Shown: positions 1 through 10,721 of the stretch, piece after piece
How the letters are laid out: each line of letters begins with the position of its first letter
Numbering within the stretch: position 1 is the stretch's first letter
Assembly (NCBI GenBank): GCA_030374765.1
Contig: JARGXX010000002.1
Span: 1,116,001 to 1,180,000, forward strand
Direction of reading: 5' to 3'
DNA length: 64,000 nucleotides
Source of the DNA: Agarophyton chilense
Lineage: Eukaryota > Rhodophyta > Florideophyceae > Gracilariales > Gracilariaceae
The notes under the pieces: model-generated
The model's input: only the letters and a program-made list of their open reading frames with translations
Told to the model about the DNA's origin: nothing
The model's database searches: none
Made by a program: the position numbers and the translations under genes

Positions 1-1348
1 GGCAAGAGACGACAGAATATTGGGTAGATTTTAAGGTCCAGCTATGGTCTGAGTTGCCCTCGTTAACATATTTCGGCAACTCTGATGTTGCTATTTCTTC
101 AGTTGTCGCACTATTCTGCATACGCTATCTAGACCATTTTCACGGTGTATTGGCAAGAGGGAACGTGATATCTAAGAATTTGACGTGGGAGACATGCCTC
201 AGTGGTCATTAAAGAAATAGGGGGAACCCTACTACCCGTTTATCAACTGTTTAGAGACACGAGTCCTGGACAACCAAGGTAGGTAGGTAGAAGAGAAAAA
301 CTACTTTCAAGGACTTGCGCAACAATTGCAATTGCAATCGCACGTGCGTGAATCAGATAGCGGTTGTGACCAGGGGGGTAACCAATGCGATGGGGATGGG
401 ATTGCTTTGCCCGGTTTCCATCCCACAATGAATTGCAGATGGATTGCTCACCCTTTACCCTGGTCAGCAATCCGATGGCAATCTCTGTTCTGAAATCGCC
501 ATCAGATTGCAATATCGTTATTGATGACGACACGATCAGGACGTGTGGTTTGCAAGTACGGTTCTCGTCGTTCAGCGAGAAACATATGTACATGAAACAA
601 ATACAAAATGTTTGAGCCCCGGCTTCAATAATGCTTTTGGGCAACATCACTCATGTCACCATGTCTGAAACACCTAATTCCACATTTCTTTCGGCGTCTA
701 TTGTGGATAATCCCTTTGAGAGCCAGAATAATCCTGTAACACCCCCATCGGTGTTACAGGAATAAAATTTCAAATGAGAAGGCGCGTTTCAGTGCTGTCC
801 TGGCCTTGTTCTTTGTATTCATCGCCAGGAAGACAGCAAGATTGACAGCCCCTCCGATTCATTTCGATGGTAGTCCTTTCGTTAAACTTTCTATGGCTGC
901 GACTAATGTGGGTACGGACGGAACAGGCTTGAAACTCAAACACATCGCCAAACCTCCCTTACTGAATACAAGTTGTATCCAAAATCGAGCATCTAAATCC
1001 TTTTAGCTGTAAAGGGCTAGGATTGCTACCTCTCGCGCACAACAGCGCCACATCATTCCAGCTCAAAACTTGGCGCGTCCTCACTAGAAAGATTTCGCTG
1101 CTCTCTAGTGTGCATGGAAGCAAAAAAGAGACGGGCGAGAACGGCTTCTCAAGAGGAAACGCGAAGGGTTTTCGAGGAATTCTGGTAAACAGACAAGCTA
1201 ATCTTTTTACGGGTTTGGCTTTCAATGTTTTCCCTTATAAGAATCAGCCATTCAACTGTGTTAGCGTTTAAACTTGAAGTCAGTAGTGATGCAGAAGGAA
1301 GTAAGTAATTTTAACAGTTTGCTTTTCATAAGACATGCTTTTGCAGCC
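1..1348. other. Intergenic; no supported gene
   Basis: Only short, overlapping frames without recognisable domains are present. A perfect 11-bp inverted repeat (733-743 against 750-760) is followed at once by AATAAA, which suits a transcript 3' end but could be chance. I see no tRNA or transposon ends. The stretch lies downstream of the minus-strand nucleoporin gene, so its left part may belong to a gene outside the window. Confidence 0.5.
733..760. repeat. Perfect 11-bp stem hairpin next to AATAAA
   Basis: CCTGTAACACC at 733-743 pairs perfectly with GGTGTTACAGG at 750-760 around a 6-nt loop, and AATAAA follows immediately. It could be a 3'-end structure or a small palindromic repeat. No coding frame explains it. 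Confidence 0.5.
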
Positions 1349-4300
1349 CTAGGCCCTTCTTTCGGTAAATGCCGCCGAAGTAAACGCCGGGGGCCCACCT
1401 CCATTTCCAAAAACTAGACCATTCGAATTCCCCGCTAAAGCAGCAAATCCTGACGCGGATCCAGACGATTTCCCAAATCCTGTTCCCGTGGCCAACGCTC
1501 CAAATGGTGAACCACCGGCCATACCTGCAGAGCTCACTCCTAGCCCGAGGATTGGCGTGGACTGCTTACCAAAGCTTGACTCCCCAAACCTTGGGACAGG
1601 CATGGCGAACGGGGAGCTCTGAGCTCCAATAGGAGAAGCGTTTCCGAATGTTGTTGATGGCGTGCCAATAGCAGAAAGAGCTCCGAAGACCGGTGCTTCA
1701 CCAATGCTCGAAGTCATCCCGAAAGAAGCACTGGCTCCGAAGGGCGAACTTTGAAGTCCAGGATTCGCTCCCATTGGATTGGCATTTGGAGTCCTAAAGC
1801 TTCCAGGGGATGCGTTCAACTGCTGTATACCAAAAGGGGCTCCCATTTGAGAGGAGGATTGAGCAAATAATTGCGCACCAGACACCGGTTTTCCAAATGC
1901 TGACGAGAATGCTTGACCAAAGAGAGAGCCACCAGTCGTGGTCGGGTTTGAGAAACCATGACTACCAGAATGGCTTGAAGTTCCCATGCTTGTATCCATA
2001 CCTTGCCTTATATTATCATTGTCACTATCTTCCGAATCTGTTGCTGCGATTGGTGATCCACCATCCTCACTTTTATTTCCCTCACCCGGTCTGTTCATTT
2101 GCATAGCTGCTCCAAACATTGACATACCCTCTTGATTCGAAACTGATTGTTGCGCATGAAAACTAGAAGACATCAGGGCTCCTGCACTTGATGGGGCCAA
2201 AGAGCTCGTTCCGAGAACATTGCTTTCCGTGCTTTCTTCTCGAATACTACTCCGTCCAAAAGAAGACGGAGCAAAGGTGTTTACAGATGATGAGTCCATA
2301 CCACCAAAAATGGAATTGCTTGGTTCGCGGTTTGAGTTCTTAGTGGAATGCTGTGATTGATTTATAACCAAGTTTGATTGAGGAGTTCCGGACGGAGATT
2401 TTAATGCTGAACCGATTCGTGATGATGCAACTTCTGTAGATATTGATTCTTCGTAGGAATTGCCCTTCGGTGCGCTCTCATTACTGGTATCACCCTTCGC
2501 ACGATTAATGGTAGGCTTCAGAGCCATCGTTTGTCCCAGTTCAACTACGCTCTTCTTATTTTCGGAATTGGGTTCAAGTGATTCAGGTTTCATAGTTCTT
2601 TGACTGCCGTCGGGAGGTAAGCTCGCGAATTGCACCTCAGCTTTCCTCACAACTTTTTCGGTGTTACCAAAATCATCGGGTGGCAAGGATGCAAAGGGAG
2701 GCTTGGGAGGTAAGCCAGCGAGTGGCGTCAACGATTTCTTCTCGACAGAGTCAAAATCGTCGGGGGGTAGGCCAGCGAATTGGATTTCTTTCTTTTTGGC
2801 CTTCCCTGGTGAAGGACTGCAGTGCCCCGAAGATGTATTCTGCATTGCTGATGGTCTAAGATTATCACTCCATTCGTTTTCCGCAATTCTTCCTTTGTCT
2901 AAAACCCCTGAGTCATCGAACGATACGTTAGGTACAGCCGCGAAGGCCGTTGATTTTGAGGCAGGTTTATGCTCTTGCCATTGTCCTGATGCAAACGAGG
3001 AACGCGACGCTTCTCGAGGGGTTGTCTTGTCAAGCGGTTCGATATTCTGAAGAGAAGAGCTATTGACCCTCGTTTCAAACTGATGACTCTTAGGCAGACC
3101 AAATGAAGGGAATTCATTCTGTCGCTTGTTTCCTTCGAGACCGAAATGTGATTCCTTTCCATGGAAGGGTGTTTCTGGTAACCTCCCGACAATTGTTTCT
3201 TCAGATCCCATCTTTCTCTTCTGATTGGAGCTCTTTTGCATCATGGTATCGGATGATGGCATACGTGACTCCAATGCGTGAGGCACAGACATCACAGGAC
3301 TTTCTTCATGCCCGACTTTCTTGTTCGAACGCTTTGTATGCAAAGATGTCAAGTTCCTCTTCGAGACCAATTGGGTATCCGTTCTCAAGAGACTTGATGC
3401 GGAGGAAGGTTGGATTTCTGTGGTTGCTTGCAGTTCTGATGAGTGATCTATACCATCCAATAAACTCTTAACTTCAATCATCTGGGACTCTCCTGCTTTG
3501 TCGAGTTGTGATGAAGGTGTGTCTTCGTGATGTATTCGATTGACGAGAGTGTTATTTTGTGTTATCTCACCATCGATACTCAACTTTTGCCCACGAGGGC
3601 AAATCAGTTCTCGGCCACCGCTCATGGCAAGCTTGCGTAAGAGCGCATCAATCTTTGGTGGAAATAATTCATGGCCTTCATCTGGTATTATTGAAGAGCT
3701 TGCAATTAGTCCCTTCGTTTTCTCTGAAGTTTGTGGAGTTTCAATGCCAAAAGATTGTTCTTCTTGGCTTTTCACGGTTACATGGGGCTTGGTGTCTTCC
3801 AAATTCAGCTGCTCCAAGCGTGCCAGAGATAATCCCAGAGAGGACTGACGCCCTCCTTGATCGTGTTCTTCAAGTCTTTGGGAAAGAGATTGAAGAAGCT
3901 CAAGAACTCGTCTAATGCGAATTCCTTGAAGGCTAAGGGAAGCATATATTTCTCGAATGACGTCAGTAGAGCTCTGGTATTTTTTTGGGGCTGCTTCTTC
4001 CGCAAGCCTTCCTTCTATAGATGCAAGAGATTTCACAATCCCAGCTTCCTTACTCGAAATCTGTTCATCCATGGCGATATCTTCGGGTTTCAGACTTCGA
4101 GAGAGTCCTGTCGCGTCTTCTACTTGCAGTTCAAGAGCCAATGTTTCGTAAGCTCTTGAAATTCGTAATATATGCTTCAAAGTCTCACCAACTTCTTTTC
4201 GTAATATGGCTTCCTTACGGAATCTAGCCATTGTACTCTCCATCATTTCATTCAAAGCGTTGCGTGTAGTCTCTAGTCTGCTCAACAAAGCTTGACTCTG

Positions 4301-6331
4301 CGATTTAAGCTCTGTGGTTAATACTGCTCCCGCCTTCCTGTTTATTGCCAGTTCTTCTGACATTTCACAAAGCATAGATTTTATGAGATCGATACCTTCT
4401 CCACTGCTCGCAATTGTGAAAGCTTGATCTAGGGAGGGTTGCAAAGACACACTTTCAGGTTCTCGTTTCAGGCGTTCCTCAGCCTGTTCTGGAAACAGGC
4501 TTGATGTTTTTATGTTTCGTCCTGCTCGTCCTGTTTCGGCTGTCGAAGATCCACAACCTTCTGTTTTCTTTTTGGAATAAAACTGGGAAAGGAACGGACC
4601 GGACTCAGAAAACGCCTGCCTGGTTGGAACGTTCCGTAGAGCTGTGTGACACGGAGACCCGTCATTTCCATTTTCGAAAGAACAATCTTCCACACGAATC
4701 CTTTGTCCAGCTAACTCAGAATCAGCATGAACAGTTTTCATCCGGACTTCAGGCACTGAGGTTCTAGAAATCGATTGAAGAGGAGATTGCCTTTTTGGAG
4801 CAGATAAATCAGGACCATGAGCAGAGAACGAAGCCTTGCTGGTATCCGTGCTCTCTGTTGATACCGATCCCTGTTCGGAAGATTCTTTGGGGTAATCATT
4901 AACAGCTGGGCTTAGAGCAATTGTCTTCAAATCGTTCGATAGTTTGGTAAAGCCAAACATATCCGAGGCCTTCGAAAAAGAGGCCTCAACTGCGGTACTG
5001 AGCTGGCTTTCTCCTTCATTCCTCGCAAGTTCGTTTGAAAATTCGCTTCCAGAGCAGGATCTTGCAGATGATTCGTTGCCACGAGAGAAATCCGGAAACG
5101 AAATTTGCTCAACAGGCCTGTGGAATGTTTCGAGCGCGGGCAAACTAGTAGGTGGACGAACAAGATCGCATACCATCCCCGCACGAGAATCAATCAATGA
5201 ATATGGAAGTATCTTGAAATCGGAAGTTAGAACAAGAAAGCGAGGCATTGGATGAATCATTTCTGACGACGGATCTTCTGCTTCAATCGGAATAACGTCG
5301 TTAAAGTCCATTGCGGACCCCAAAGGAAAGGTATCATCACCGTCTTCATTTATTGGCAAATATACGGATTTACTTTCGTCGAGCTTCCATACTTGCCATT
5401 CATTCTTGACTTTGGCAACAATTTCTGCTTCCGTACTGATGGATGATGAGATAATACACATGTCCCATGACGGAATAGTGTTAAAAACAATATTGGGTTG
5501 TTGATCGGAGTGAACATCTGGACTTGGTAAACAGAGTTCCCCCAGTGGGAAATGAGACAAAACGGAAACGGTTTTGCCAATCATCTCAAGGGTCCACATA
5601 ACGTAGCGGACATTGTCATCCTTGCTGTATGTCACGAGCACAGCGTCTTCATTGACAAAGTGAATAGCAAATGGTATCCACCCAGATTCAACTTCAACGA
5701 TTGTTACGGCTAGGGATGCATCTGAAGTGAAATAGATATATACACAGCCGCGTTGTGTGCCAATGGCAAGAAATGAATCGGAAGGGGAGAAAGAAAGAGA
5801 TAGAGGACCAGGAACATCAATCTTAGCTTTCGCTTCACAAGACGTCCCATAAACGCTATATATGTGTATTGCTGATGTCAGAACAGCAATAAGCTGCGAC
5901 GAAGGTGTCCTTACAGGATTTGCTGCCGAGAACGCGCCATATGTGATGGCCGCAACTGGCGGAGTTAGCATCTTAACCTTTCCTGCAGCAAGTGCCGGGA
6001 ACTCTAGCAAGAGAACTGCTGCGCCATCGCTTTCCGCATGAATAAGAAGAACAGTATCACCCAAAATGAACTGTATGGACAGAACAGAGTGTACTCCTTG
6101 TGCAGAGAGATCCACGTCCGTGCTTTTAGACTTGGCATTTTGAATATCTGCAAGCATAAGAACAGATAAAGTGACATTTGTAGCCGCCACAGCATACCCA
6201 AAGCGCGAGGAACTCGCCAGAAGGTTCACGAAATTCTCTGATACCTCCGCTTTCGTTAGAGTTGTCGATACTTGTGCTGTGCACGAAAAAAACTCTGGAG
6301 AAGCCTCAATAGGTTCTCCTAGGTCATCCAT
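1349..6331 (-). CDS. FG-repeat nucleoporin, NUP214/NUP159-like
   Basis: This 1,660-aa protein should be a cytoplasmic-face component of the nuclear pore, the site where mRNA export complexes are remodelled. The N-terminal ~400 residues are beta-rich without FG motifs, as expected for the NUP214/159 propeller. The middle is Ser/Thr-rich. A helical, charged region around residues 650-800 probably forms coiled coil. A short repeat with the core LPPDDF or LPPDG occurs several times near residues 1180-1260. The last ~230 residues carry many FG dipeptides (SFG, LFGQ, PFGA, VFGN) in Ser/Gly/Ala-rich sequence. The start is the ATG at 6331. The frame is uninterrupted. A GTAAGT at 6400-6395 and a CAG at 6341-6339 just upstream could bound a 62-nt 5'UTR intron. 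The layout is seen directly; the assignment to NUP214/159 rather than another FG nucleoporin is inferred. Confidence 0.8.
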   Translation of the reverse strand: MDDLGEPIEASPEFFSCTAQVSTTLTKAEVSENFVNLLASSSRFGYAVAATNVTLSVLMLADIQNAKSKSTDVDLSAQGVHSVLSIQFILGDTVLLIHAESDGAAVLLLEFPALAAGKVKMLTPPVAAITYGAFSAANPVRTPSSQLIAVLTSAIHIYSVYGTSCEAKAKIDVPGPLSLSFSPSDSFLAIGTQRGCVYIYFTSDASLAVTIVEVESGWIPFAIHFVNEDAVLVTYSKDDNVRYVMWTLEMIGKTVSVLSHFPLGELCLPSPDVHSDQQPNIVFNTIPSWDMCIISSSISTEAEIVAKVKNEWQVWKLDESKSVYLPINEDGDDTFPLGSAMDFNDVIPIEAEDPSSEMIHPMPRFLVLTSDFKILPYSLIDSRAGMVCDLVRPPTSLPALETFHRPVEQISFPDFSRGNESSARSCSGSEFSNELARNEGESQLSTAVEASFSKASDMFGFTKLSNDLKTIALSPAVNDYPKESSEQGSVSTESTDTSKASFSAHGPDLSAPKRQSPLQSISRTSVPEVRMKTVHADSELAGQRIRVEDCSFENGNDGSPCHTALRNVPTRQAFSESGPFLSQFYSKKKTEGCGSSTAETGRAGRNIKTSSLFPEQAEERLKREPESVSLQPSLDQAFTIASSGEGIDLIKSMLCEMSEELAINRKAGAVLTTELKSQSQALLSRLETTRNALNEMMESTMARFRKEAILRKEVGETLKHILRISRAYETLALELQVEDATGLSRSLKPEDIAMDEQISSKEAGIVKSLASIEGRLAEEAAPKKYQSSTDVIREIYASLSLQGIRIRRVLELLQSLSQRLEEHDQGGRQSSLGLSLARLEQLNLEDTKPHVTVKSQEEQSFGIETPQTSEKTKGLIASSSIIPDEGHELFPPKIDALLRKLAMSGGRELICPRGQKLSIDGEITQNNTLVNRIHHEDTPSSQLDKAGESQMIEVKSLLDGIDHSSELQATTEIQPSSASSLLRTDTQLVSKRNLTSLHTKRSNKKVGHEESPVMSVPHALESRMPSSDTMMQKSSNQKRKMGSEETIVGRLPETPFHGKESHFGLEGNKRQNEFPSFGLPKSHQFETRVNSSSLQNIEPLDKTTPREASRSSFASGQWQEHKPASKSTAFAAVPNVSFDDSGVLDKGRIAENEWSDNLRPSAMQNTSSGHCSPSPGKAKKKEIQFAGLPPDDFDSVEKKSLTPLAGLPPKPPFASLPPDDFGNTEKVVRKAEVQFASLPPDGSQRTMKPESLEPNSENKKSVVELGQTMALKPTINRAKGDTSNESAPKGNSYEESISTEVASSRIGSALKSPSGTPQSNLVINQSQHSTKNSNREPSNSIFGGMDSSSVNTFAPSSFGRSSIREESTESNVLGTSSLAPSSAGALMSSSFHAQQSVSNQEGMSMFGAAMQMNRPGEGNKSEDGGSPIAATDSEDSDNDNIRQGMDTSMGTSSHSGSHGFSNPTTTGGSLFGQAFSSAFGKPVSGAQLFAQSSSQMGAPFGIQQLNASPGSFRTPNANPMGANPGLQSSPFGASASFGMTSSIGEAPVFGALSAIGTPSTTFGNASPIGAQSSPFAMPVPRFGESSFGKQSTPILGLGVSSAGMAGGSPFGALATGTGFGKSSGSASGFAALAGNSNGLVFGNGGGPPAFTSAAFTERRA

Positions 6332-6338
6332 CGGGTCA

Positions 6339-6400
6339 CTGTAGCTGGGAAGAGACTGATTCGGGCCTTCGACGTTGTCGGAGCAGGCAAGTTAACTTAC
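6339..6400 (-). other. Candidate 5'UTR intron of the nucleoporin gene
   Basis: On the minus strand GTAAGT begins at 6400 and a pyrimidine-rich stretch ends in CAG at 6339, eight nucleotides before the ATG at 6331. The 62-nt length matches other short introns in the window. No ATG was found in the short upstream exon sequence I read. RNA reads would be needed to confirm it. Confidence 0.3.
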
Positions 6401-7106
6401 GAATGCCAAAGCGAATTTTTGGAAGAAATGGAGTGAACTTCTGTTTGGGGATGGTGTTTGGATTCTCTTTAGTTCCTGTCGCAGTCTTACCTCAAGTCAA
6501 GTCAGCCGTTGCGTCGGAGACTGTTGACTTTGCGCCCCTAATAACATCTCCATAGGCTTTGAGAGCAAACATTATTCGCGGGAACCACTCTTTGCAAACG
6601 CAGAAATTTTATCGCAAACAGATCACACATCCAACGCATTCAAACAAATCAAAATAAAATAGAAACAGGACAGGGGGCTCATGTGCCTCTGAGAGGCTTG
6701 TCTGGAAGCCATGGTATGGTCTCCGAACGTTATCTTACATCCTATCTTCAGGGAACGGCTCACATTGTGCGTTAGTGCGTTTTTCTTACCCCTTTTGACG
6801 CAGTGCACGGAGCCAATGATCTTTATTCGGCTTGTTTCGTTTGGAAACGCTCGAGACTATTTCGAATGGGTGGGATAATGGGGGCTGCTTGTCATTATTG
6901 CATCATTTCTTCTGGGTTCGTTCGAGGAAGAGTTGCGCCATTTCGAAGAAAGAGAAGAATCTCTGCCTGTATGAACCGCGTATTTTGCGACAAAACATGT
7001 TCCTGAAAATTCTAAGCAACCCCATGCATCCGATAAACCTCGGTTGCAATCCGGTAACACAAATTCTATAGTTTATTGCGCTGTCTGCACCGTGCCCCTC
7101 GACTTT
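6401..7106. other. Intergenic between nucleoporin and FKBP genes
   Basis: It holds the upstream region of the nucleoporin gene and the downstream region of the FKBP gene, both on the minus strand. The short frames overlap on both strands and show no domain. Nothing else is recognised. Confidence 0.4.
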
Positions 7107-7865
7107 TTAAACGGTGAAACGTTTTGATGGATCTACATCTTCAACTCCAACCCCCCGCTGTTCTTCAAATATTTTTATAATTTCTTCGGCAGTTGGCGTG
7201 ATGTCTGTGTAATAGCCGCGATCATCGGGATCTTTCGAAATCGTTCGCAGCTCAATATCAAATACAACTGTTCCATCTCCGCTATTCACTGCATCTAGGA
7301 ATGCTTTCCTTTTTCTAAAAGATAAAGGTATCGGAGCGAACCCAGTCTTTGAATATCCAACTTTCAGGGGAACAATGGCTCTGCGCTTGCCTCCTACTCT
7401 CATAGTGTGCAATGCTTCCTCAAGTCCCAAGACATGCTCTCCGTTTCCATGATGAATAAGATATCCTTGCTCACCACGGTCATATGTTGATTCCTGTTTT
7501 ACAAGCGTTTCCCCAGAAAGACTGATTGTATATAAAACAAAGTGAATGTTGACAATATCACCCCACTGTGGAGTTGGGCCCTCACCCACAACAATATCGA
7601 AGAATTTCAAGCCGCTACCGGTTTGGAACCCAGTAATTTGCGTTGGGTCTCCATCTTCCTTTTCCTTTTCAACTTCCGCAAGAGCCGGTAATACTGGCAA
7701 CGAAAACAAGAGACGGATGGCCGCCCTTCTAGAAAGAAGGGGAGGGTTTAGTTCTTGTTTGTGACTTTTGTCCATGCAACTCACAAAATTCTGTTTCCTC
7801 TTATGAACAGTTCCCCATAGCGCATTAGGGGCGCAGAAGTTGAGTATTGCGCACGAAGGGTACAT
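7107..7865 (-). CDS. Thylakoid-lumen FKBP-type peptidyl-prolyl isomerase
   Basis: FKBPs catalyse cis-trans isomerisation of prolyl bonds; lumenal members assist photosynthetic complex assembly. The 252-aa product has an N-terminal extension resembling a plastid transit peptide. A lumen signal follows: twin arginine at residues 46-47, a hydrophobic stretch (LLFSLPVLPALA) and a small-residue cleavage site near residue 63. The FKBP domain covers about residues 80-220, including the block around VLGLEEALHTMRVGGKRRAIVP. That block is the most conserved part of the fold, though several aromatic active-site positions look substituted, as in many lumenal FKBPs. The ATG at 7865 is the first in frame. 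Which plant or algal FKBP number it matches cannot be decided here. Confidence 0.82.
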   Translation of the reverse strand: MYPSCAILNFCAPNALWGTVHKRKQNFVSCMDKSHKQELNPPLLSRRAAIRLLFSLPVLPALAEVEKEKEDGDPTQITGFQTGSGLKFFDIVVGEGPTPQWGDIVNIHFVLYTISLSGETLVKQESTYDRGEQGYLIHHGNGEHVLGLEEALHTMRVGGKRRAIVPLKVGYSKTGFAPIPLSFRKRKAFLDAVNSGDGTVVFDIELRTISKDPDDRGYYTDITPTAEEIIKIFEEQRGVGVEDVDPSKRFTV

Positions 7866-8819
7866 GTTTGGCGATTAGTGCATGCAAGTCACCAGGTTCC
7901 GCTTCTTCCCCGATGCTGTAGCTGGATCACAATTCATCAGCTCAAATTGACAACCACAGGCCCATTCTTCGTTGGGTCGCGAGCTCTTAAAAAATACTTT
8001 TTCGTTCCCAATTTCTATGATAGGGACTTTTTTTGAGGAATAAGGCTTGGACTGCCTCAAAATCTCCGGCGTCGCAATATTATCTCAGAATCTCGCCAAT
8101 GGTGCATCACCTTTTTGGCGTAGTCTGAAAGCAATACTGTTTAAAGGCTAATGCTTGTCGGCGCAAGGCTTACATTTCTTATCATCGCCGCACCTCTGTA
8201 GTGCTGAGTTCAGCATAACATCTACAGTTGGATTGCACCTCTGGAATTGTTGAGTAAGTAGGGCACTGTGAGCCCTTGAAACCAAAGCAACGTAGACACT
8301 AGCTGCATGTTCACGATTGAAATCTCCGCTGTGGTCGGTGCTTCCGCTCTCATTCATTTACAGGCTGTAAAAACATATGAGCTGAAGTTACTGTAGCCGC
8401 AGCGTTAGTCTATCAAAAACTCTCATTCCAAGGATCTGAAGCAGAAGGCGTCGAGGAAAACATAAGCTCGGTACAATGCCTTTCTCATGGATACAAAATT
8501 TCGACTTGAGAGGCGCTGTGAACATGTGCCGCCCTCTACAGGGTAAATGTTGAGTGAAGTATCAGGCTTCTGGATGCAGTATGATGGATTGCGTTGAAGG
8601 TAGGCGCACATACACTCTGCCCAATTGATAACGAGAGCACCATATATCTATATATATATATATATAGAGAGATATATATATACATCGGTTGTGAAAATCT
8701 CGGCACAGTATCACAAAGAACCGTTTAGAAGCGATTATCTGATGAAAATAAGAGGCATTGACAAAAAAGTATCACCACTTTTGGCAGCGTACATGTCGCA
8801 GTATACTGTCATATCATCT
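7866..8819. other. Intergenic; one small uncertain ORF and an AT repeat
   Basis: A 69-codon ATG frame lies at 8148-8357 on the minus strand. Its cysteine-rich end (RCGDDKKCKPCADKH) is preceded by a possible 3' splice site (TTTTTACAG), so it might be the last exon of a small gene; I do not recognise it. A TA microsatellite sits at 8641-8684. Nothing else is supported. Confidence 0.35.
8641..8684. repeat. TA dinucleotide microsatellite
   Basis: The stretch consists of TA dinucleotides interrupted once by GAGAGA. It lies between genes, downstream of the NblA-like gene. Confidence 0.9.
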
Positions 8820-9227
8820 TCAATCGTTTTGGATGTCTTCTGGGTCTGGTGGCTCAACGCCAAAATTAACATCTCTGTTAAGCATCTTCTTTATAATGTT
8901 ATCCTTCACCATCATTTGGCGTACAACTTCAACAGCAAGTTTACGACAGTCGTCGCCACTCATCCGCGCCACCTGGTCTTCATACTGTTTCATTAGCAGT
9001 TGCTGAGCAAGAGTCAGTTCGTTGGGTTTTTCAGGAAGCGTTTCCCCCTTGTCTTCGTCGGAAGGTTTGTATACTGCCCGCGGGATGCATGGCGCGGTGT
9101 GCTTCGGTGTCGAACGGGGCCGCTTGCAAAAAGGGCTATAAAATGTTGACAGTGTTACTTGATCGCGATGGAATAGGGAAACGGGGACAATGAATGAGCA
9201 AAATGGTGTGATAGATACGGCCACCAT
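8820..9227 (-). CDS. nblA: Nuclear-encoded NblA/Ycf18-like phycobilisome degradation protein
   Basis: NblA is a small helical adaptor that binds phycobiliproteins and directs phycobilisome breakdown under nutrient stress. Residues 70-120 of this 135-aa product match the compact NblA family pattern: ELTLAQQ, then a YEDQV motif, MS, a run of helix, and RQMMVKDNIIKKML. The preceding ~69 residues look like a red-algal transit peptide. They begin MVAVSITPF, contain an early Phe, and are rich in Ser, Thr and basic residues. I chose the ATG at 9227 because its context (CCGCCATGG) is strong and upstream frame residues look untranslated. In most red algae the family is plastid-encoded (ycf18), so a nuclear copy with a presequence suggests gene transfer or a second copy. 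The domain match is seen; targeting is inferred. Confidence 0.8.
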   Translation of the reverse strand: MVAVSITPFCSFIVPVSLFHRDQVTLSTFYSPFCKRPRSTPKHTAPCIPRAVYKPSDEDKGETLPEKPNELTLAQQLLMKQYEDQVARMSGDDCRKLAVEVVRQMMVKDNIIKKMLNRDVNFGVEPPDPEDIQND

Positions 9228-10286
9228 GGCGGAAGATGATGATGGAGACGCGTTGGTCCGCATTGTGCGCATTCGGATGAATCTCCGGCTCAGAGCAGCC
9301 AACCGCCCCTTGACATTGTTGGGAACTATGCCAAGCGTGGCGTAGAACAAAACAACCAGAACGCGAGATGTGGATGTAGGGTTTTACAGATCGCCTCAGA
9401 AAATGCCGAAAACCCATAACACGTGTGCAATCGCCAATTATATATGCAATGCGGTAACTACAGTATGTATATCAGTAAATGAGGACACCTCATGTGGCAA
9501 TGAAATCTTTAACTCTGATGGTTCCAGCTTGACATCGACCGCTACAATTGCTCTCGGAGGACATCAGTTCTCTTCTGCAAGGGTGATTACGCGAGAATCG
9601 GATTAGCCGCGGTACCGACCTGACTCCGTTTAATAATGTATTTATTCATGTTGATGTGAGTATGTTTGTCATTGGTGAACAGTCTAGTTTTGCGCTAACA
9701 GACCATCACAACTCAAGTAAGCCCTGACTGTCTGAAAAGATCCATGTTCGATCTGTTTGTATAGATTTTGGAGCAAAGGAAGTAAATCATTCGAGTGTCC
9801 ATCGAAAAGAGTTTTGCGAATCATTGTCACAAGAACGACAACTTTCGGACAAGACCCTAGAGGCGACAGACGTTCTGCTGCTTACCGAATTGAGAGCATT
9901 GCAGCACTGGTCTTGGTTGCAGTGCATGATCGTCGATCCAAAAGGGGATAAACATATTGCTCGGTGCCTCTCTACTCCAAGTTTTAAATTTCTGTTAATA
10001 TGTTCAGCAGGAATAATGCGGAAAAAAGTACAAACCCCAGTTGCACAGATTCAAAACATTGAATAAAAGGGCTGGGTAGGTGTGTAGTACGCAATGCTGG
10101 TAGTCCCGATGATCCTGACCGTCCCTAACACGTTCGGCAGTTTTTTGATGGATTGGAATATCAGGTGAATAGAGCAAGCTGCGAAAGAGGACACAGAGAT
10201 CATCTCTTATAATTATACTGGTAGCTTGGTTGTAGAACCAGCTAATCTGTCTGCAACCTGTATGTGAATAATACAAGAAGAAAAGT
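9228..10286. other. Intergenic; no supported gene
   Basis: About 1 kb between two minus-strand genes, with no domain-bearing frame and no recognisable repeat. It should include the NblA promoter (immediately above 9227) and the GOT1 3'UTR. Confidence 0.4.
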
Positions 10287-10721
10287 TCATGTCAGTAATG
10301 GGTAAACATTCATTGAAAGAGAAGCAAAACGCACGTTTCGCACCAATGGCAATCCCAGGAGCTTGCCAGTCACTGGGGCTCGTCTCAGGAATGCAATAAC
10401 GACTGGAAAAAAGTCGCCAAACAAGTTGACGAACCCAAACAGTTCGATGCCCATGCCGAACACTGGCAGACCAAAAAGCACGAAAGCCATACCACAGAAG
10501 AAAAACACAGAAGCTTTTGCTTTGCGCTTCTGAAAGAAGAAGCGCACAGAACGAGTGGGACCAATTATCATCATCACACCGGCGAGGTAGAGGACATTTC
10601 CCATGGCTAGGAGGCCCTTGTCGAAGAGAAGCGCCACACCAAGAACGGAAAACGCAAGGCCGAACGCGGTCAGACCGATTCCGATCTTTCGCACGTCCGT
10701 TATTGCGAAAGGAGAAGACAT
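10287..10721 (-). CDS. GOT1-like vesicle transport protein
   Basis: GOT1/SFT2 proteins are small four-helix membrane proteins of the Golgi and ER that support vesicle fusion and ER-to-Golgi transport. The 144-aa product has the family length. Four hydrophobic segments are visible, including VRKIGIGLTAFGLAFSVLGV near the N-terminus, GNVLYLAGVMMIIG with the following TRSVRFFFQKRK loop, and ASVFFFCGMAFVLFGLPVFG. The start is the ATG at 10721. The gene is divergent from the proteasome gene at 11119, with about 400 bp between the starts. The long overlapping minus frame at 10213-10971 is a shadow. Confidence 0.9.
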   Translation of the reverse strand: MSSPFAITDVRKIGIGLTAFGLAFSVLGVALLFDKGLLAMGNVLYLAGVMMIIGPTRSVRFFFQKRKAKASVFFFCGMAFVLFGLPVFGMGIELFGFVNLFGDFFPVVIAFLRRAPVTGKLLGLPLVRNVRFASLSMNVYPLLT

